This document shows positions 45,696 to 54,850 of a stretch of DNA of 64,000 nt, one piece after another; the stretch's first letter is position 1, and every line of letters starts with the position of its first letter. Below the pieces are notes generated by a model. That model saw only the letters and a program-made list of their open reading frames with translations, searched no databases and was not told the origin of the DNA. The position numbers and the translations under genes are program-made. Origin of the DNA: Bacillota bacterium (lineage in GTDB: Bacteria > Bacillota > Clostridia > DSM-8532); the NCBI GenBank assembly GCA_023443745.1, contig JAEZTB010000026.1:48062-112061 (forward strand). The letters are read 5' to 3'.

Positions 45696-46934
45696 TCAGC
45701 CTTGGTCCTTTAAATCCTTTATGGCGCCTTTGACGGCTTCGATCATAATAGTCAGGCTTTCATCATCTATACCACACCACCATGGGAAGGAGAAGCTGTT
45801 ATCCCACCATTTTTCAAGTATCGGACAATTATGCTCGCCCGCGCCCAGCTTTTGGAACAAGGGATACCTGTAAAGCGGATAATATTGCACGATGCAGCGA
45901 ACACCGTATTTTCCCGTTACCAGATCCAGCAGATCATTTCTGTTTTTCCCAAATGCTGAGCCGTCGAAATGCATGATATACTGGTGAACAACATATCGTC
46001 CGCCTTCTGGAATTTTCGGGAAGGATATTTCCGGCACATTCTTAAGTCCTTCGCGGATTTTTCTGTCTTGCTCTATTAGGATTTCATTATTGGGGATAAT
46101 GCTTTTAAGCTGCTCGGAACCCAAAGCACACTGTGCCTCACCGATACAGAAGTTCTGAGGCCATTGGCCCTTCCAGAATTCATCCACATTACTCATGGCA
46201 GGAACCCAGTAACGTTCCCTTTCGCCCTCAAAGGCACATAAACCGTTATGACGTACTCCCGGAACACATTCAGCGACAGCATCATCCTTCACAACCAGCA
46301 TTCCGCCTTCGCCAAGGGTTGTCATTGTTTTGGCTGCATGGAAGCTGTAGCATCCGAAATCGCCAAAGGTCCCTACATGTTGGCCGTCTATGCGGCAGTC
46401 CAACGCCTGAGCGCAGTCCTCAACAACCTTAAGCTGATGCTTTTGTGCGATTTTCATGATTTTTTTCATATCACATGGAATTCCCAAAAGATGCACGACT
46501 ACAATGGCCTTGGTATTTGGGGTGATTTTCCGTTCAATATCCTCCGGGTCTATCGTCCAGGTATCCGGATGGATGTCTGCCCACACGATTTTCGCTCCCA
46601 TGTCGCCGAAGGGTATGGCTGTTGCACAATAGGTATAAGCCGGAGCGATGACCTCGTCGCCGGGCTTGATGTTGCAGAATATGGCTGACAGCTTCAGCGC
46701 ATTGGTACAATTGCTGACCCCAAAGGCATGCTTTGCTCCGACGAACCGGGCAAAATCCTTTTCAAATTGTTCAAGATATTTTCCCTGCGTTTGCCCTTCA
46801 GCGTTTTTCATAACATCCACAACCGCATCGATCTCTGCCTGTGTATACGGGTGCTGCATTTGCGGGAATATAACCTTATAGCCTTCTACTTTTCCTCTGC
46901 CGGAAGGATCACTCAATTTGTTTTTCTGAGACAT
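45696..46934 (-). CDS. DegT/DnrJ/EryC1-family aminotransferase
   Basis: A 412-residue PLP enzyme, typical for sugar aminotransferases. The PLP lysine is Lys202 in SFHAAKTMTTLGEGG; the cofactor-phosphate strand SNCTNALKL and VEDCAQA (Asp binding the pyridine nitrogen) are also seen. AGGAGG precedes the ATG. In biosynthetic clusters such enzymes add amino groups to keto-sugars; in this catabolic setting the reverse reaction, removing the amino group of an amino sugar, is plausible. Confidence 0.87.
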   Translation of the reverse strand: MSQKNKLSDPSGRGKVEGYKVIFPQMQHPYTQAEIDAVVDVMKNAEGQTQGKYLEQFEKDFARFVGAKHAFGVSNCTNALKLSAIFCNIKPGDEVIAPAYTYCATAIPFGDMGAKIVWADIHPDTWTIDPEDIERKITPNTKAIVVVHLLGIPCDMKKIMKIAQKHQLKVVEDCAQALDCRIDGQHVGTFGDFGCYSFHAAKTMTTLGEGGMLVVKDDAVAECVPGVRHNGLCAFEGERERYWVPAMSNVDEFWKGQWPQNFCIGEAQCALGSEQLKSIIPNNEILIEQDRKIREGLKNVPEISFPKIPEGGRYVVHQYIMHFDGSAFGKNRNDLLDLVTGKYGVRCIVQYYPLYRYPLFQKLGAGEHNCPILEKWWDNSFSFPWWCGIDDESLTIMIEAVKGAIKDLKDQG

Positions 46935-46956
46935 CGTTGTCTACCTCCTAATATTT

Positions 46957-48141
46957 TTATTCGCAAAGCTTCCACTTTATCGACTCACATACTGTAGTGT
47001 CCGGGGGTTCACAGAGATAGGTTGTACTGGCGTAAGCAGTCATAAGGTCTCCATCGCCAAGCTCGCAAGTCACGCCCCAACCGGTATAGTAATCTGCTGA
47101 CAGGGCAAGCTGGTAAACACGCTCCTCATCCCAGGTGACTCCTTCATCCCTGCTGATTTTTGCACAAATTCCATAAGGAAGATGATAATTTGAATAGGTA
47201 GCCAAAAGTGCGCCATTTTTTAACAAGGTCATGTGGAAATGGACTTCCCCTGTCTGAGAAACTCGTACAGGTTTGGTCCAACTGGCCCCGTTATCAGAAG
47301 ACCATGTCATTAAGGTATTCTCAAACCCTTCACCTTTTGTACCCGAAGGCTGATGCCTCAGGGAAGCAACCAGTCGCCCCGAAGGAAGCCGTAGCGAAGA
47401 GACCTCCATAAAACCGGGATAATCCCAGTCTTTTATTACTCCTGTGTTTTGGCACCATGTAAGGCCTCCATCGTAAGAGCGGTTGATTTCCAGGGTTGGA
47501 CGCCCCTGTTCCTTGATTTCCTCAAACTCAAACCTAACGGAAGAGCAACGCATGAAGCAAATGCTGCCATCCTGATCTACAAACAGATTGCGCGGATAAT
47601 CCCGATTTCCGTCGATTGTACTTTTTGACCAATTGACACCTCCGTCGGTTGAGCGGTAGATGGGAAGGGAGTAACCCATTTTGCCTTCTATGATGGGTTG
47701 AGCTGTCAGAATCAGGGTCCCGTCATCAAGGCAAAGAAGCGAGGGCTCCTTCCCATGCAATTCGGTCTTATTGACTTTCTCCCAATGAATACCGTTATCC
47801 GACGATGTATAGACATAAATTTTGAATGATACGTCATAAGGGCCTTCTCCCCTGATAGCGACACAGGGAGCCGCAAAAAGCGCGCCATCCTTCCGGAGCG
47901 CCAGACCTGCCTTGTAATGGCCTTTTCGTCCAATTCTTGTGCGAACCGCCGGTTTAAAGCATGAGACGCAAATCTGCTGCAGGTTTTGCCCCGCATAGCC
48001 TGTAAGCCCCTCAACATACTTGGAGTAATCATAATCCATTAATAAAGCACGGTTCAATTCCTGCTCCTGCAGATTGCTGCCGGGATAAAGAATATCCCCG
48101 ACCTGGCTTTCCTGATTATAGTCAAAATTCACCTCTGCCAT
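46957..48141 (-). CDS. Asp-box (sialidase-fold) beta-propeller protein, 394 aa
   Basis: A 394-residue cytoplasmic protein with five good Asp boxes (about 113-120, 164-171, 222-229, 281-288, 330-337; e.g. STDGGVNW and SRDEGVTW), one per blade of a six-blade sialidase-like propeller. An RTRIGRKG segment (67-74) could carry the first Arg of the triad. GGAGGG precedes the ATG. Best called an exo-alpha-sialidase family protein; activity not provable by eye. Confidence 0.77.
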   Translation of the reverse strand: MAEVNFDYNQESQVGDILYPGSNLQEQELNRALLMDYDYSKYVEGLTGYAGQNLQQICVSCFKPAVRTRIGRKGHYKAGLALRKDGALFAAPCVAIRGEGPYDVSFKIYVYTSSDNGIHWEKVNKTELHGKEPSLLCLDDGTLILTAQPIIEGKMGYSLPIYRSTDGGVNWSKSTIDGNRDYPRNLFVDQDGSICFMRCSSVRFEFEEIKEQGRPTLEINRSYDGGLTWCQNTGVIKDWDYPGFMEVSSLRLPSGRLVASLRHQPSGTKGEGFENTLMTWSSDNGASWTKPVRVSQTGEVHFHMTLLKNGALLATYSNYHLPYGICAKISRDEGVTWDEERVYQLALSADYYTGWGVTCELGDGDLMTAYASTTYLCEPPDTTVCESIKWKLCE

Positions 48142-48166
48142 GATGAACCCTCCGATTCATATGTAA

Positions 48167-49357
48167 TTACAGATTTCGGATATCAATGACATCCACGATG
48201 GGGTCTTCCTTGTTTTGGTCATAGGCGATCAAAAGCTTATCTCCATCCACCAGGCAGCACGGATACTGATTGCCGTTGATTTTAAGCATACCCTTGCTCC
48301 TTTGAATTGTCAGGCTGTCATTTACCATGTAAACCTTGTTAAAGACCATGCCATCATCACTTAGAAGAAGCATCAGTGGGCTTCTGTCGAGAAGGTTAGC
48401 TATTGCATTATTACAGATGTAATATCTTCCGTCCGATAACCGGCCGGCATAAACACGGCTCATCGAATCGGGAATATCGGACAGGGCAGGTACTGAGAAG
48501 GTTCTGCCGCCATCATCGCTCCAGTTAACATACAATTGGCAGGAAGCCCCCTCATCCCTCCAAAAGACCATGATCCGTCCTGAATCCATCTGATACCAGG
48601 TTGACTCCCCATAGGGGAAGGAAGCTCCCTCAGGCTCAGGAACAAATATAAAATCAGGCATTACCGCGATATCCGAACCCGGCCACAACAAAACTGCAGG
48701 CCCCTCCCGAACCGTGTTGCATACACACATCAGACGCCCTTCCGCGGTAAGCCGCGGGGCCTCAAACAGCCATTTAACCCTGTCACCGAATGAAAAAATC
48801 CTAGTCCAGTTTTTTGTATCCCTGCTTTTTAAGATAAACACTTCATGGGAATCAGGTTTGATCCGGCGCATGCCTGTTGCCGTTTCATCATGAATGGTAT
48901 CCTCCGTCATGGCGATAACATACATCGCATCGTCCTGGACATGCAATCCTACACAGTTATGCGCGAGGCTTTCACCTGTTTTGGGCTCCAGCACCACCCA
49001 GGGTTCGGACCAATGAATGCCGTTATCCGATACAGCCATTAAAATGCGCTGGCCGGCATCCTCTTCATTTCTAATGCCATTGCTCCAGGCATAATAGTAT
49101 TTTCCGTTAAACTTTGTGATCTGGTTATGGTGATTATAAGATCCATTGGCATCGTTTCCATAATATACAATGCCACGTTTGCTTTCTACATAAGGGATTA
49201 TACGAGGGCTCGCACTCTTGGGACCATGGTCGTCTTCCTTCATCAAGCACTCGTATTGGAAGAATACTCTCCTCCAGCGGTATTCACGAAGAGCTTCCTC
49301 CGTATTTTTATCCAGCAGCTTTACATAATCTCTTTTGACAATTTTTAATCCTTCCAT
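48167..49357 (-). CDS. Asp-box-like beta-propeller glycosidase, 396 aa
   Basis: A 396-residue cytoplasmic propeller protein. Only one Asp box is canonical (SDDGGRTF); the others (VSDNGIHW, SRDTKNW, SDDGMVF) are degenerate, so it is the most divergent of the three. It may equally belong to a GH43/GH32-type five-blade group. The start at 49357 has AAAGGAG 9 bases upstream; a longer reading from 49402 is rejected. First gene of the operon, just after the LacI gene. Confidence 0.68.
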   Translation of the reverse strand: MEGLKIVKRDYVKLLDKNTEEALREYRWRRVFFQYECLMKEDDHGPKSASPRIIPYVESKRGIVYYGNDANGSYNHHNQITKFNGKYYYAWSNGIRNEEDAGQRILMAVSDNGIHWSEPWVVLEPKTGESLAHNCVGLHVQDDAMYVIAMTEDTIHDETATGMRRIKPDSHEVFILKSRDTKNWTRIFSFGDRVKWLFEAPRLTAEGRLMCVCNTVREGPAVLLWPGSDIAVMPDFIFVPEPEGASFPYGESTWYQMDSGRIMVFWRDEGASCQLYVNWSDDGGRTFSVPALSDIPDSMSRVYAGRLSDGRYYICNNAIANLLDRSPLMLLLSDDGMVFNKVYMVNDSLTIQRSKGMLKINGNQYPCCLVDGDKLLIAYDQNKEDPIVDVIDIRNL

Positions 49358-49476
49358 AACGAATACTCCTTTAACTGATTTTGATTGATATAAAGGCAGC
49401 AAAAAATAAAGGTACTATTCCCTGAGGCTTAGTAGCATTTATCCTGCTTTTAGAGCTTCGTATTTTTGTCTGTGCT

Positions 49477-50517
49477 TTATGGTTTTACTGTAGATGCTCT
49501 GGTAATAAGATTAGGCTCTGATTCTGTTTTATAATATCTGCCGGTTTTATTGGGGTTGTTGATACGCTCAATTAATAAATCAAAGGCTAATTTTACGCGG
49601 ATATGGCTGCCATGATCAATAGATGTAATGTTGGGATAGAGAATACGTGAAATATCTGTATCATCAAAACTGCACAGGGCCATATCCTCCGGGATATTTT
49701 TGTTGAGATCCCTCAGAGCATGGACTATTCCTATACAGGTAATATCATCGGTTGAGATGATGGCTGTTACCTCCGGATTCTGGCTGACGAGTTTCTTAGT
49801 CAAATCATAACTGCCGTTTATAATACCATCCAGCACATCATTGTATTTAAATTCTTCATTAAAGGCGAGGGCCAGCTGATTATTAAGACCAAGCTGTTCC
49901 ATTCTGACACGTACACCTTCAAGTCTTCTTCTTGTGGCCCTGCTGATACTCTCGGAAGGGTTGGAAACGAAGGCAATATTTCTGTGTCCAAGCCCATAAA
50001 GGTGGTCCACCAGAATGATACCTGCCGCCATAGAGTTTAATGCAATGGTATCTAAGTGAATATTCTCATCCTTTTCACCCAGAAGCACTGCGGGTACCTT
50101 GCCTTGTATCGCATTGACTATATTATAGGTATTAGGTGTAAACGTAAAAATAATACCTTTTACTGAACAATCACTGAGTAGTTCTATATAGTAATTCTCA
50201 CTTTCAGGTGAATCCAGGTTGCATAAAAGAATGGAATATCCTCTTAATACAGCGTGCTTCTCAATGATTTCCACCAGGCTTGGATAATAAGAATAAAGCA
50301 TATTCGGGACAACAACCGCGATGACATCCTTAAGCACCTTGTTGGATTTCTTCTGATTGCTCTTATGTATATAGCCCAATTCCTCGGCAGCCTTCAATAC
50401 ACGGGCGCGTGTTTCTTCGGATATGCTTGCTTTTTGAGAATTATTGAGTATGAAGGAAACCGTGGACTGGGAAACACCAGCCAGCTTTGCGATGTCCTGT
50501 GTTGTGACCCGCCTCAT
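49477..50517 (-). CDS. LacI-family transcriptional regulator
   Basis: A 346-residue repressor with the LacI helix-turn-helix TTQDIAKLAGVSQSTVSFILNN (split: TTQDIAKLAG, VSQSTVSFILNN; residues 4-25), hinge and periplasmic-binding-protein-like effector domain. AGGAG precedes the ATG. It sits between the sialidase-fold operon (same strand, 119 bases downstream) and the divergent importer genes, the expected place for the master regulator of both. A sugar or sugar phosphate would be the inducer. Confidence 0.92.
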   Translation of the reverse strand: MRRVTTQDIAKLAGVSQSTVSFILNNSQKASISEETRARVLKAAEELGYIHKSNQKKSNKVLKDVIAVVVPNMLYSYYPSLVEIIEKHAVLRGYSILLCNLDSPESENYYIELLSDCSVKGIIFTFTPNTYNIVNAIQGKVPAVLLGEKDENIHLDTIALNSMAAGIILVDHLYGLGHRNIAFVSNPSESISRATRRRLEGVRVRMEQLGLNNQLALAFNEEFKYNDVLDGIINGSYDLTKKLVSQNPEVTAIISTDDITCIGIVHALRDLNKNIPEDMALCSFDDTDISRILYPNITSIDHGSHIRVKLAFDLLIERINNPNKTGRYYKTESEPNLITRASTVKP

Positions 50518-50957
50518 GAATGTACACTCCTATAATAGTTTTATAAATATCATATCACATTACAGAAATATCATATAGCAACCATTAATCATTGTCAATA
50601 ATAAACCAGAAAATTAATAGTAATAAAAGATTAATAAAGAAATTGCATGTTGCATATCTTGTATTATGTTTTTCGTTTATAGTGCCACATTCACATAGGT
50701 ATTCAATAATTTTTTTAGTAACTATTGACACATAATACGTGATAGGTTTATAATTCATACTATCAAGCTCACTAATCAATTCATTATTTGTACTAATATT
50801 ATACTAATATTTATTACTTCTTATTAGTCGATAAACCTCATTAAAACGGATACTTTTGTGCTAATATTACTAATATTATCATTTTTCTGTTTTATTTGAC
50901 GCATCGGTCGTATCTGTCAAACTCTATATTTAGCATAACCGTTAAGGATGGTGGAAC
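50518..50957. promoter_or_regulatory. 440-bp AT-rich divergent control region
   Basis: No supported gene; a 64-codon minus-strand frame (50585-50779) has no ribosome-binding site. The gap separates the LacI gene from the importer operon and carries four copies of CTAATATT as two close pairs (50793, 50804; 50861, 50870) and an interrupted inverted repeat TTTGAC...GTCAAA (50895-50921). These are candidate regulator sites. Confidence 0.4.
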
Positions 50958-51908
50958 ATGAATTCCAGATCAGCTCAGTCGACAAAAAGTCTGTTAATGA
51001 GACTAAACGCTATTCTGGCTTATCTGAAAAGGCACTGGTTCGTCTATATGCTGGTCCTTCCGGGTCTCATATTCCTGCTTGTATTCAGCTATGGACCGAT
51101 GTACGGGATTCTGCTGGCCTTCAAGGACTTTAACTATAAGCTCGGAATTTGGAATAGCCCCTTTGCAGGCCTAAAATATTTCAAAATCTTTTTATCAGAC
51201 AGCTACTTTTTTACCGTCGTTAAAAACACCGTTCTGATCAATCTCTATAATATAGTTTTTGGTTTTACGTTTACTGTTTTTCTGGCACTCATGCTCAATG
51301 AACTGAGATTTAAACGTTTAAAAAAGGTTGTACAAACGGCTGTTTACCTCCCGTATTTTCTTTCATGGGTCATTTTTGCGGGACTCATCATCACATTTCT
51401 TGATTATCAAACCGGAATGATCAATGGCGTTATCGAGCTGCTTGGAGGCGAGCGCATCAACTTTCTTACAGACAAGGCTAAATTCCGGATTATACTCGTT
51501 ATTACCAACACCATTAAGACAGCAGGTTATGGAACAATTATCTATTTGGCCGCAATAGCAGGTGTCAACCCCGAGCTTTATGAAAGCGCCAAGGTGGATG
51601 GAGCTAACCGCTTTCATCTTATGCGCTATATCACTCTCCCAAGAATCTACCCCACCATAGCCATATTACTGATTCTTCAGCTTTCCGGCTTGTTTATCTC
51701 CAACTTTGATCAGGTTTTCAACCTTTATAGCCCCATGGTCTATCCAACGGGTGATGTTATCTCAACCTATATTTATAGGCTGGGTATCGAAAAGGGCCAA
51801 TACAGCATTTCTACGGCAATTAATCTCTTATTCAATTCACTGGGGCTGATCATCATTATCATTACTAATAAGATAACAAAGAAGCTGGACGTAATGGGAA
51901 TCTTTTAG
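50958..51908 (+). CDS. CUT1 sugar ABC transporter permease, LplB type
   Basis: A 316-residue six-helix permease with EAA loop YESAKVDGANRFHLM and the characteristic DYKLGIW-type N-terminal region of LplB proteins (FKDFNYKLGIWNSP). GGATGGTGG precedes the ATG. It is the first gene of the importer operon divergent from the LacI gene. No ATPase gene is present; a shared ATPase is expected. Confidence 0.9.
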   Translation: MNSRSAQSTKSLLMRLNAILAYLKRHWFVYMLVLPGLIFLLVFSYGPMYGILLAFKDFNYKLGIWNSPFAGLKYFKIFLSDSYFFTVVKNTVLINLYNIVFGFTFTVFLALMLNELRFKRLKKVVQTAVYLPYFLSWVIFAGLIITFLDYQTGMINGVIELLGGERINFLTDKAKFRIILVITNTIKTAGYGTIIYLAAIAGVNPELYESAKVDGANRFHLMRYITLPRIYPTIAILLILQLSGLFISNFDQVFNLYSPMVYPTGDVISTYIYRLGIEKGQYSISTAINLLFNSLGLIIIIITNKITKKLDVMGIF

Positions 51909-51920
51909 GAGGCAATCAGT

Positions 51921-52832
51921 ATGGTAACCAAAGCCAGGCAGAAATTGAAGAGAGTTCGTAAGTATAATGCATTTGACATATTTGTAGTTTTGTTTTGCAC
52001 CCTGTGCGCATTGATTTGTGTTTATCCAATGTGGTACGTACTTATTGTATCCATAACTCCCTACGAGGAATTTATCAAGAAGAGTACAATACTTCTGCCC
52101 CCCCTCAAACCTGATTTTCAATACTATAAAGCTATACTGACCAGTTCGCTGTTCCAGCAGTCCATCATGATTTCAGTGTTTAAAACCGTAACAGCAACAG
52201 TCCTATCAGTGATTGTTACTTCCATGATGGCTTATGGCGTTTCAAAAACCCACATTAAAGGCATGAAGCTGATAAACTTTTTAGTGGTATGTACCCTTTA
52301 TTTCAACGGAGGTCTCATCCCGACCTATTTCCTCTACCGGGATTTACTTATGATTAAAACAATTCTGCCAATGATACTCCCAGCCGCTGTCAATGTCACT
52401 TATTTTATCATCATGCGGAATTATTTTAATTACTCAGTTTCTTTATCTATCGAAGAAGCAGCAATCATTGACGGAGCGAATCAAGCAACGATTTTCTTCA
52501 AGCTTATTCTACCCATATCAGCCCCAATGGTCGCAGCTGTTTCACTTTTTATTGCTGTTACACAATGGAATGATTACTACCAGTATCTAATGTTTGTCAA
52601 CAAACCAAATTTACAGCCCTATGTATGGGTTCTCAGAAGAATGCTGGTTGATCATACCTTTACCAATACCTTGAGCGCCAATGCTCAGGCTCAGCTCGGA
52701 ATCCCCCATATCCCTGCGTTTGCCCTCAGAATGGCAACAATAATAACTGCCATGACCCCTATTATCATTGTTTATCCCTTTATGCAGAAGCATTTCGCCC
52801 AGGGCATGATGATTGGCGCTGTAAAAGGCTAG
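51921..52832 (+). CDS. CUT1 sugar ABC transporter permease, LplC/YtcP type
   Basis: A 303-residue permease with six helices, EAA loop EEAAIIDGANQATIF and C-terminal GMMIGAVKG. It starts 12 bases after the first permease with a GGAGG site. It forms the importer pore together with it. Confidence 0.9.
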   Translation: MVTKARQKLKRVRKYNAFDIFVVLFCTLCALICVYPMWYVLIVSITPYEEFIKKSTILLPPLKPDFQYYKAILTSSLFQQSIMISVFKTVTATVLSVIVTSMMAYGVSKTHIKGMKLINFLVVCTLYFNGGLIPTYFLYRDLLMIKTILPMILPAAVNVTYFIIMRNYFNYSVSLSIEEAAIIDGANQATIFFKLILPISAPMVAAVSLFIAVTQWNDYYQYLMFVNKPNLQPYVWVLRRMLVDHTFTNTLSANAQAQLGIPHIPAFALRMATIITAMTPIIIVYPFMQKHFAQGMMIGAVKG

Positions 52833-52915
52833 TTCTATGTTAATTCTTCCTGTGTTAATAGCTGTGAAAAGGCTAAAACAGGGGATTTTAATAAAAGCAA
52901 GCAGGAGGGAATATT

Positions 52916-54688
52916 ATGAAGGCAACTGTAAAAAGAACCCTAGGTATCATCTTAGCCATCCTCATGATTTCGACATCTCTTATCGGATGCGGAGATCAGC
53001 CGGCACAGACAAGTCAGACCCCTCAGCCCAGCGATACATCAGCTTCATCAACACCAACAGCGACAACCCCTGAAACAAATACTGACCGCGAGCGTGTGAC
53101 CATCCGCTTTTCGCAGCCCGACACCGGTATCGACAACACAGCCGAATGGAAGAACGACACCATCCTGGCTGAAATTGAGAAGGCTGTCAATGTGGACATC
53201 GAATGGGACAGCGGCTCCGAAGGCTATCAGGAAAGGCTCCAAACCGAACTGATCAGCGGAACAGCCCCCGATCTTTTCTGCAACTACGGAGAACAGGAAA
53301 AGACAACCAAATGGATAACAGATCAAGTCGTCACTGATTTGGGAAAAATTCTGGAAGCAAATCCTGACAGATATCCCATCCTCAATAAAATGATCAGCTC
53401 ACCCAGCTACAAAATGTATAATGATTTTTATTCCGGGGATGCCAACAAATCTTACTCCCTGTATGCTCTATACCCTTTCAAAGCATGGGCCGGTGCCTCT
53501 GTATACAATGCTGCTTTATTGCAGAAATCAGGCTTCAGCAAAGCTCCTGAAACAGTGGATGAGTTTGTACAGTTTGCATCCAAGCTCGGTGAACAGGGAA
53601 TCTCCGGATGGTGGCCAAGAAACAACAAGCTTACAAACCTGAATGAAATAGACAAAACCATTTTTGCTCCCAATGGCACAACCGTAATGAGTCCCATCGG
53701 CAGCCCCTGGACAGGTTTTATGCCTGTTGGAGGTAAATCCGCCGTTGAAGGCGAATGGAAGCTGAAGACCGCTTCTGATGAAACAAAAGCCAGCCTTAAG
53801 ACTCTTGCTCAGCTTTATAAAAACGGCGGCCTTGACGTAGGCGTTGGTATTAAGGATGACTTCGCACAGGCTATCGATGAATTTGTAGCCGGTAAAATAG
53901 GCGCCATTAATTTCGGTTTCTCCAATTATGGCCAATACTCCTGGGCATTGGATGAAAAATGGCTCAAGGGTAACCCCAATGGTTCATATAAGGATCTTGT
54001 TCTCGGCAAGACACTCGTTGGTACAGCAGGTCCCGGCGTTACATACAATGCACCCTTCTGGATGGGCTTTAACTGGTTCATCCCGGAATCCTGCAAAAAT
54101 CCGGAGCGCGTTCTTGATCTTGTTGAATTCCTGGCAACCGACGCAGGACAGGATCTTTTGTTCAAAGGAGTTGAAGGCATCCACTATACAAAGGATTCAG
54201 CCGGAAAGGTAACCTACAACAAGGACGAATGGCTGAAGACCGGAAAAATCTATAATATTGAGGATGGCCGCTGCCAGTATTCATGGTTTGTCTTTCTTTT
54301 TGCAGCCAGCCAGCAGCAGTTAAAGCTTGAAGCCTCAACAGATTGGTTTGAAACCTCAATGAACCCTATTGCGGTGGATACCATTCCGGATTCCGAAGCA
54401 AAGACTTACGCTAATCAAGTTGTCGATTCATACAAAGACAGCGCTTATGGGGATCTCCCTCCCTACTTTACCATTATCCAGTTTACCCCGGAAATCAACG
54501 ATATCCGTACAAAACTTAATGAGATAACCTTAAGGTATGTGCCTTCGTTTATTACCGGGCAGTTGGATATCGAAAAGGAATGGGCTAATTATGCTGCCGA
54601 ATATGAAGCAGCAGGCTCAAAGCAGCTTGAAGCTGCATTTAATGAGGCCGTCAAAGCAGCAAAGGCTAAATTTGACTCATTTAAGTAA
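52916..54688 (+). CDS. Extracellular sugar-binding lipoprotein (LplA type)
   Basis: A 590-residue binding protein with lipobox LIGC (Cys25), a Thr/Ser/Pro tether to about 60 and a large LplA-type domain. GGAGGG precedes the ATG. The gene follows the two permeases and is closed by a hairpin at 54708-54736. The large size points to an oligosaccharide or glycan fragment as ligand, which the cytoplasmic propeller hydrolases would then cut. Confidence 0.9.
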   Translation: MKATVKRTLGIILAILMISTSLIGCGDQPAQTSQTPQPSDTSASSTPTATTPETNTDRERVTIRFSQPDTGIDNTAEWKNDTILAEIEKAVNVDIEWDSGSEGYQERLQTELISGTAPDLFCNYGEQEKTTKWITDQVVTDLGKILEANPDRYPILNKMISSPSYKMYNDFYSGDANKSYSLYALYPFKAWAGASVYNAALLQKSGFSKAPETVDEFVQFASKLGEQGISGWWPRNNKLTNLNEIDKTIFAPNGTTVMSPIGSPWTGFMPVGGKSAVEGEWKLKTASDETKASLKTLAQLYKNGGLDVGVGIKDDFAQAIDEFVAGKIGAINFGFSNYGQYSWALDEKWLKGNPNGSYKDLVLGKTLVGTAGPGVTYNAPFWMGFNWFIPESCKNPERVLDLVEFLATDAGQDLLFKGVEGIHYTKDSAGKVTYNKDEWLKTGKIYNIEDGRCQYSWFVFLFAASQQQLKLEASTDWFETSMNPIAVDTIPDSEAKTYANQVVDSYKDSAYGDLPPYFTIIQFTPEINDIRTKLNEITLRYVPSFITGQLDIEKEWANYAAEYEAAGSKQLEAAFNEAVKAAKAKFDSFK

Positions 54689-54707
54689 CGCCAGCTCTGA
54701 TTTATCG

Positions 54708-54736
54708 GGTTGCCCCATAGGTATTATGGGGCAACC
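54708..54736 (+). terminator. Hairpin terminator after binding-protein gene
   Basis: Perfect 12-base stem GGTTGCCCCATA / TATGGGGCAACC with loop GGTAT. The T tract is short (TCTTATTA), so it may terminate only partly and let some transcripts run into the acetyltransferase gene. Confidence 0.6.
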
Positions 54737-54765
54737 TCTTATTACGAAGTAACAAGGTTCCCGGG

Positions 54766-54805
54766 ACCCGAAGCAGAGGTGCGGAACGTACCTCTGTAAG
54801 CGGGT
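54766..54805 (+). promoter_or_regulatory. Structured leader RNA before AAC(3)-like gene
   Basis: A 10-base stem CAGAGGTGCG / CGTACCTCTG with a GAA loop (54774-54796, one G-U pair) sits inside a second helix ACCCG / CGGGT (54766-54770 with 54801-54805), joined by AAG and TAAG internal loops. A further palindrome GGTTCCCGGGACC overlaps it upstream. No T tract follows, so it is not a plain terminator. No known riboswitch class is recognised. Confidence 0.45.
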
Positions 54806-54850
54806 GGGTTCTTATTTTAAGATTTTGCTGTAGAAGGGAATATTATACTT

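Noticed and set aside
46248..46688. 146-codon plus-strand frame
   Set aside because: Antisense to the DegT aminotransferase gene, which has all family motifs.
50585..50779. 64-codon minus-strand frame in the divergent control region
   Set aside because: No ribosome-binding site and very AT-rich; better explained as regulatory sequence.
54770..54800. Lysine-riboswitch-like GCAGAGGTGCGGAAC
   Set aside because: Resembles only the 5' strand of the lysine riboswitch core; the other helices and the terminator switch are absent and the gene is not lysine-related.
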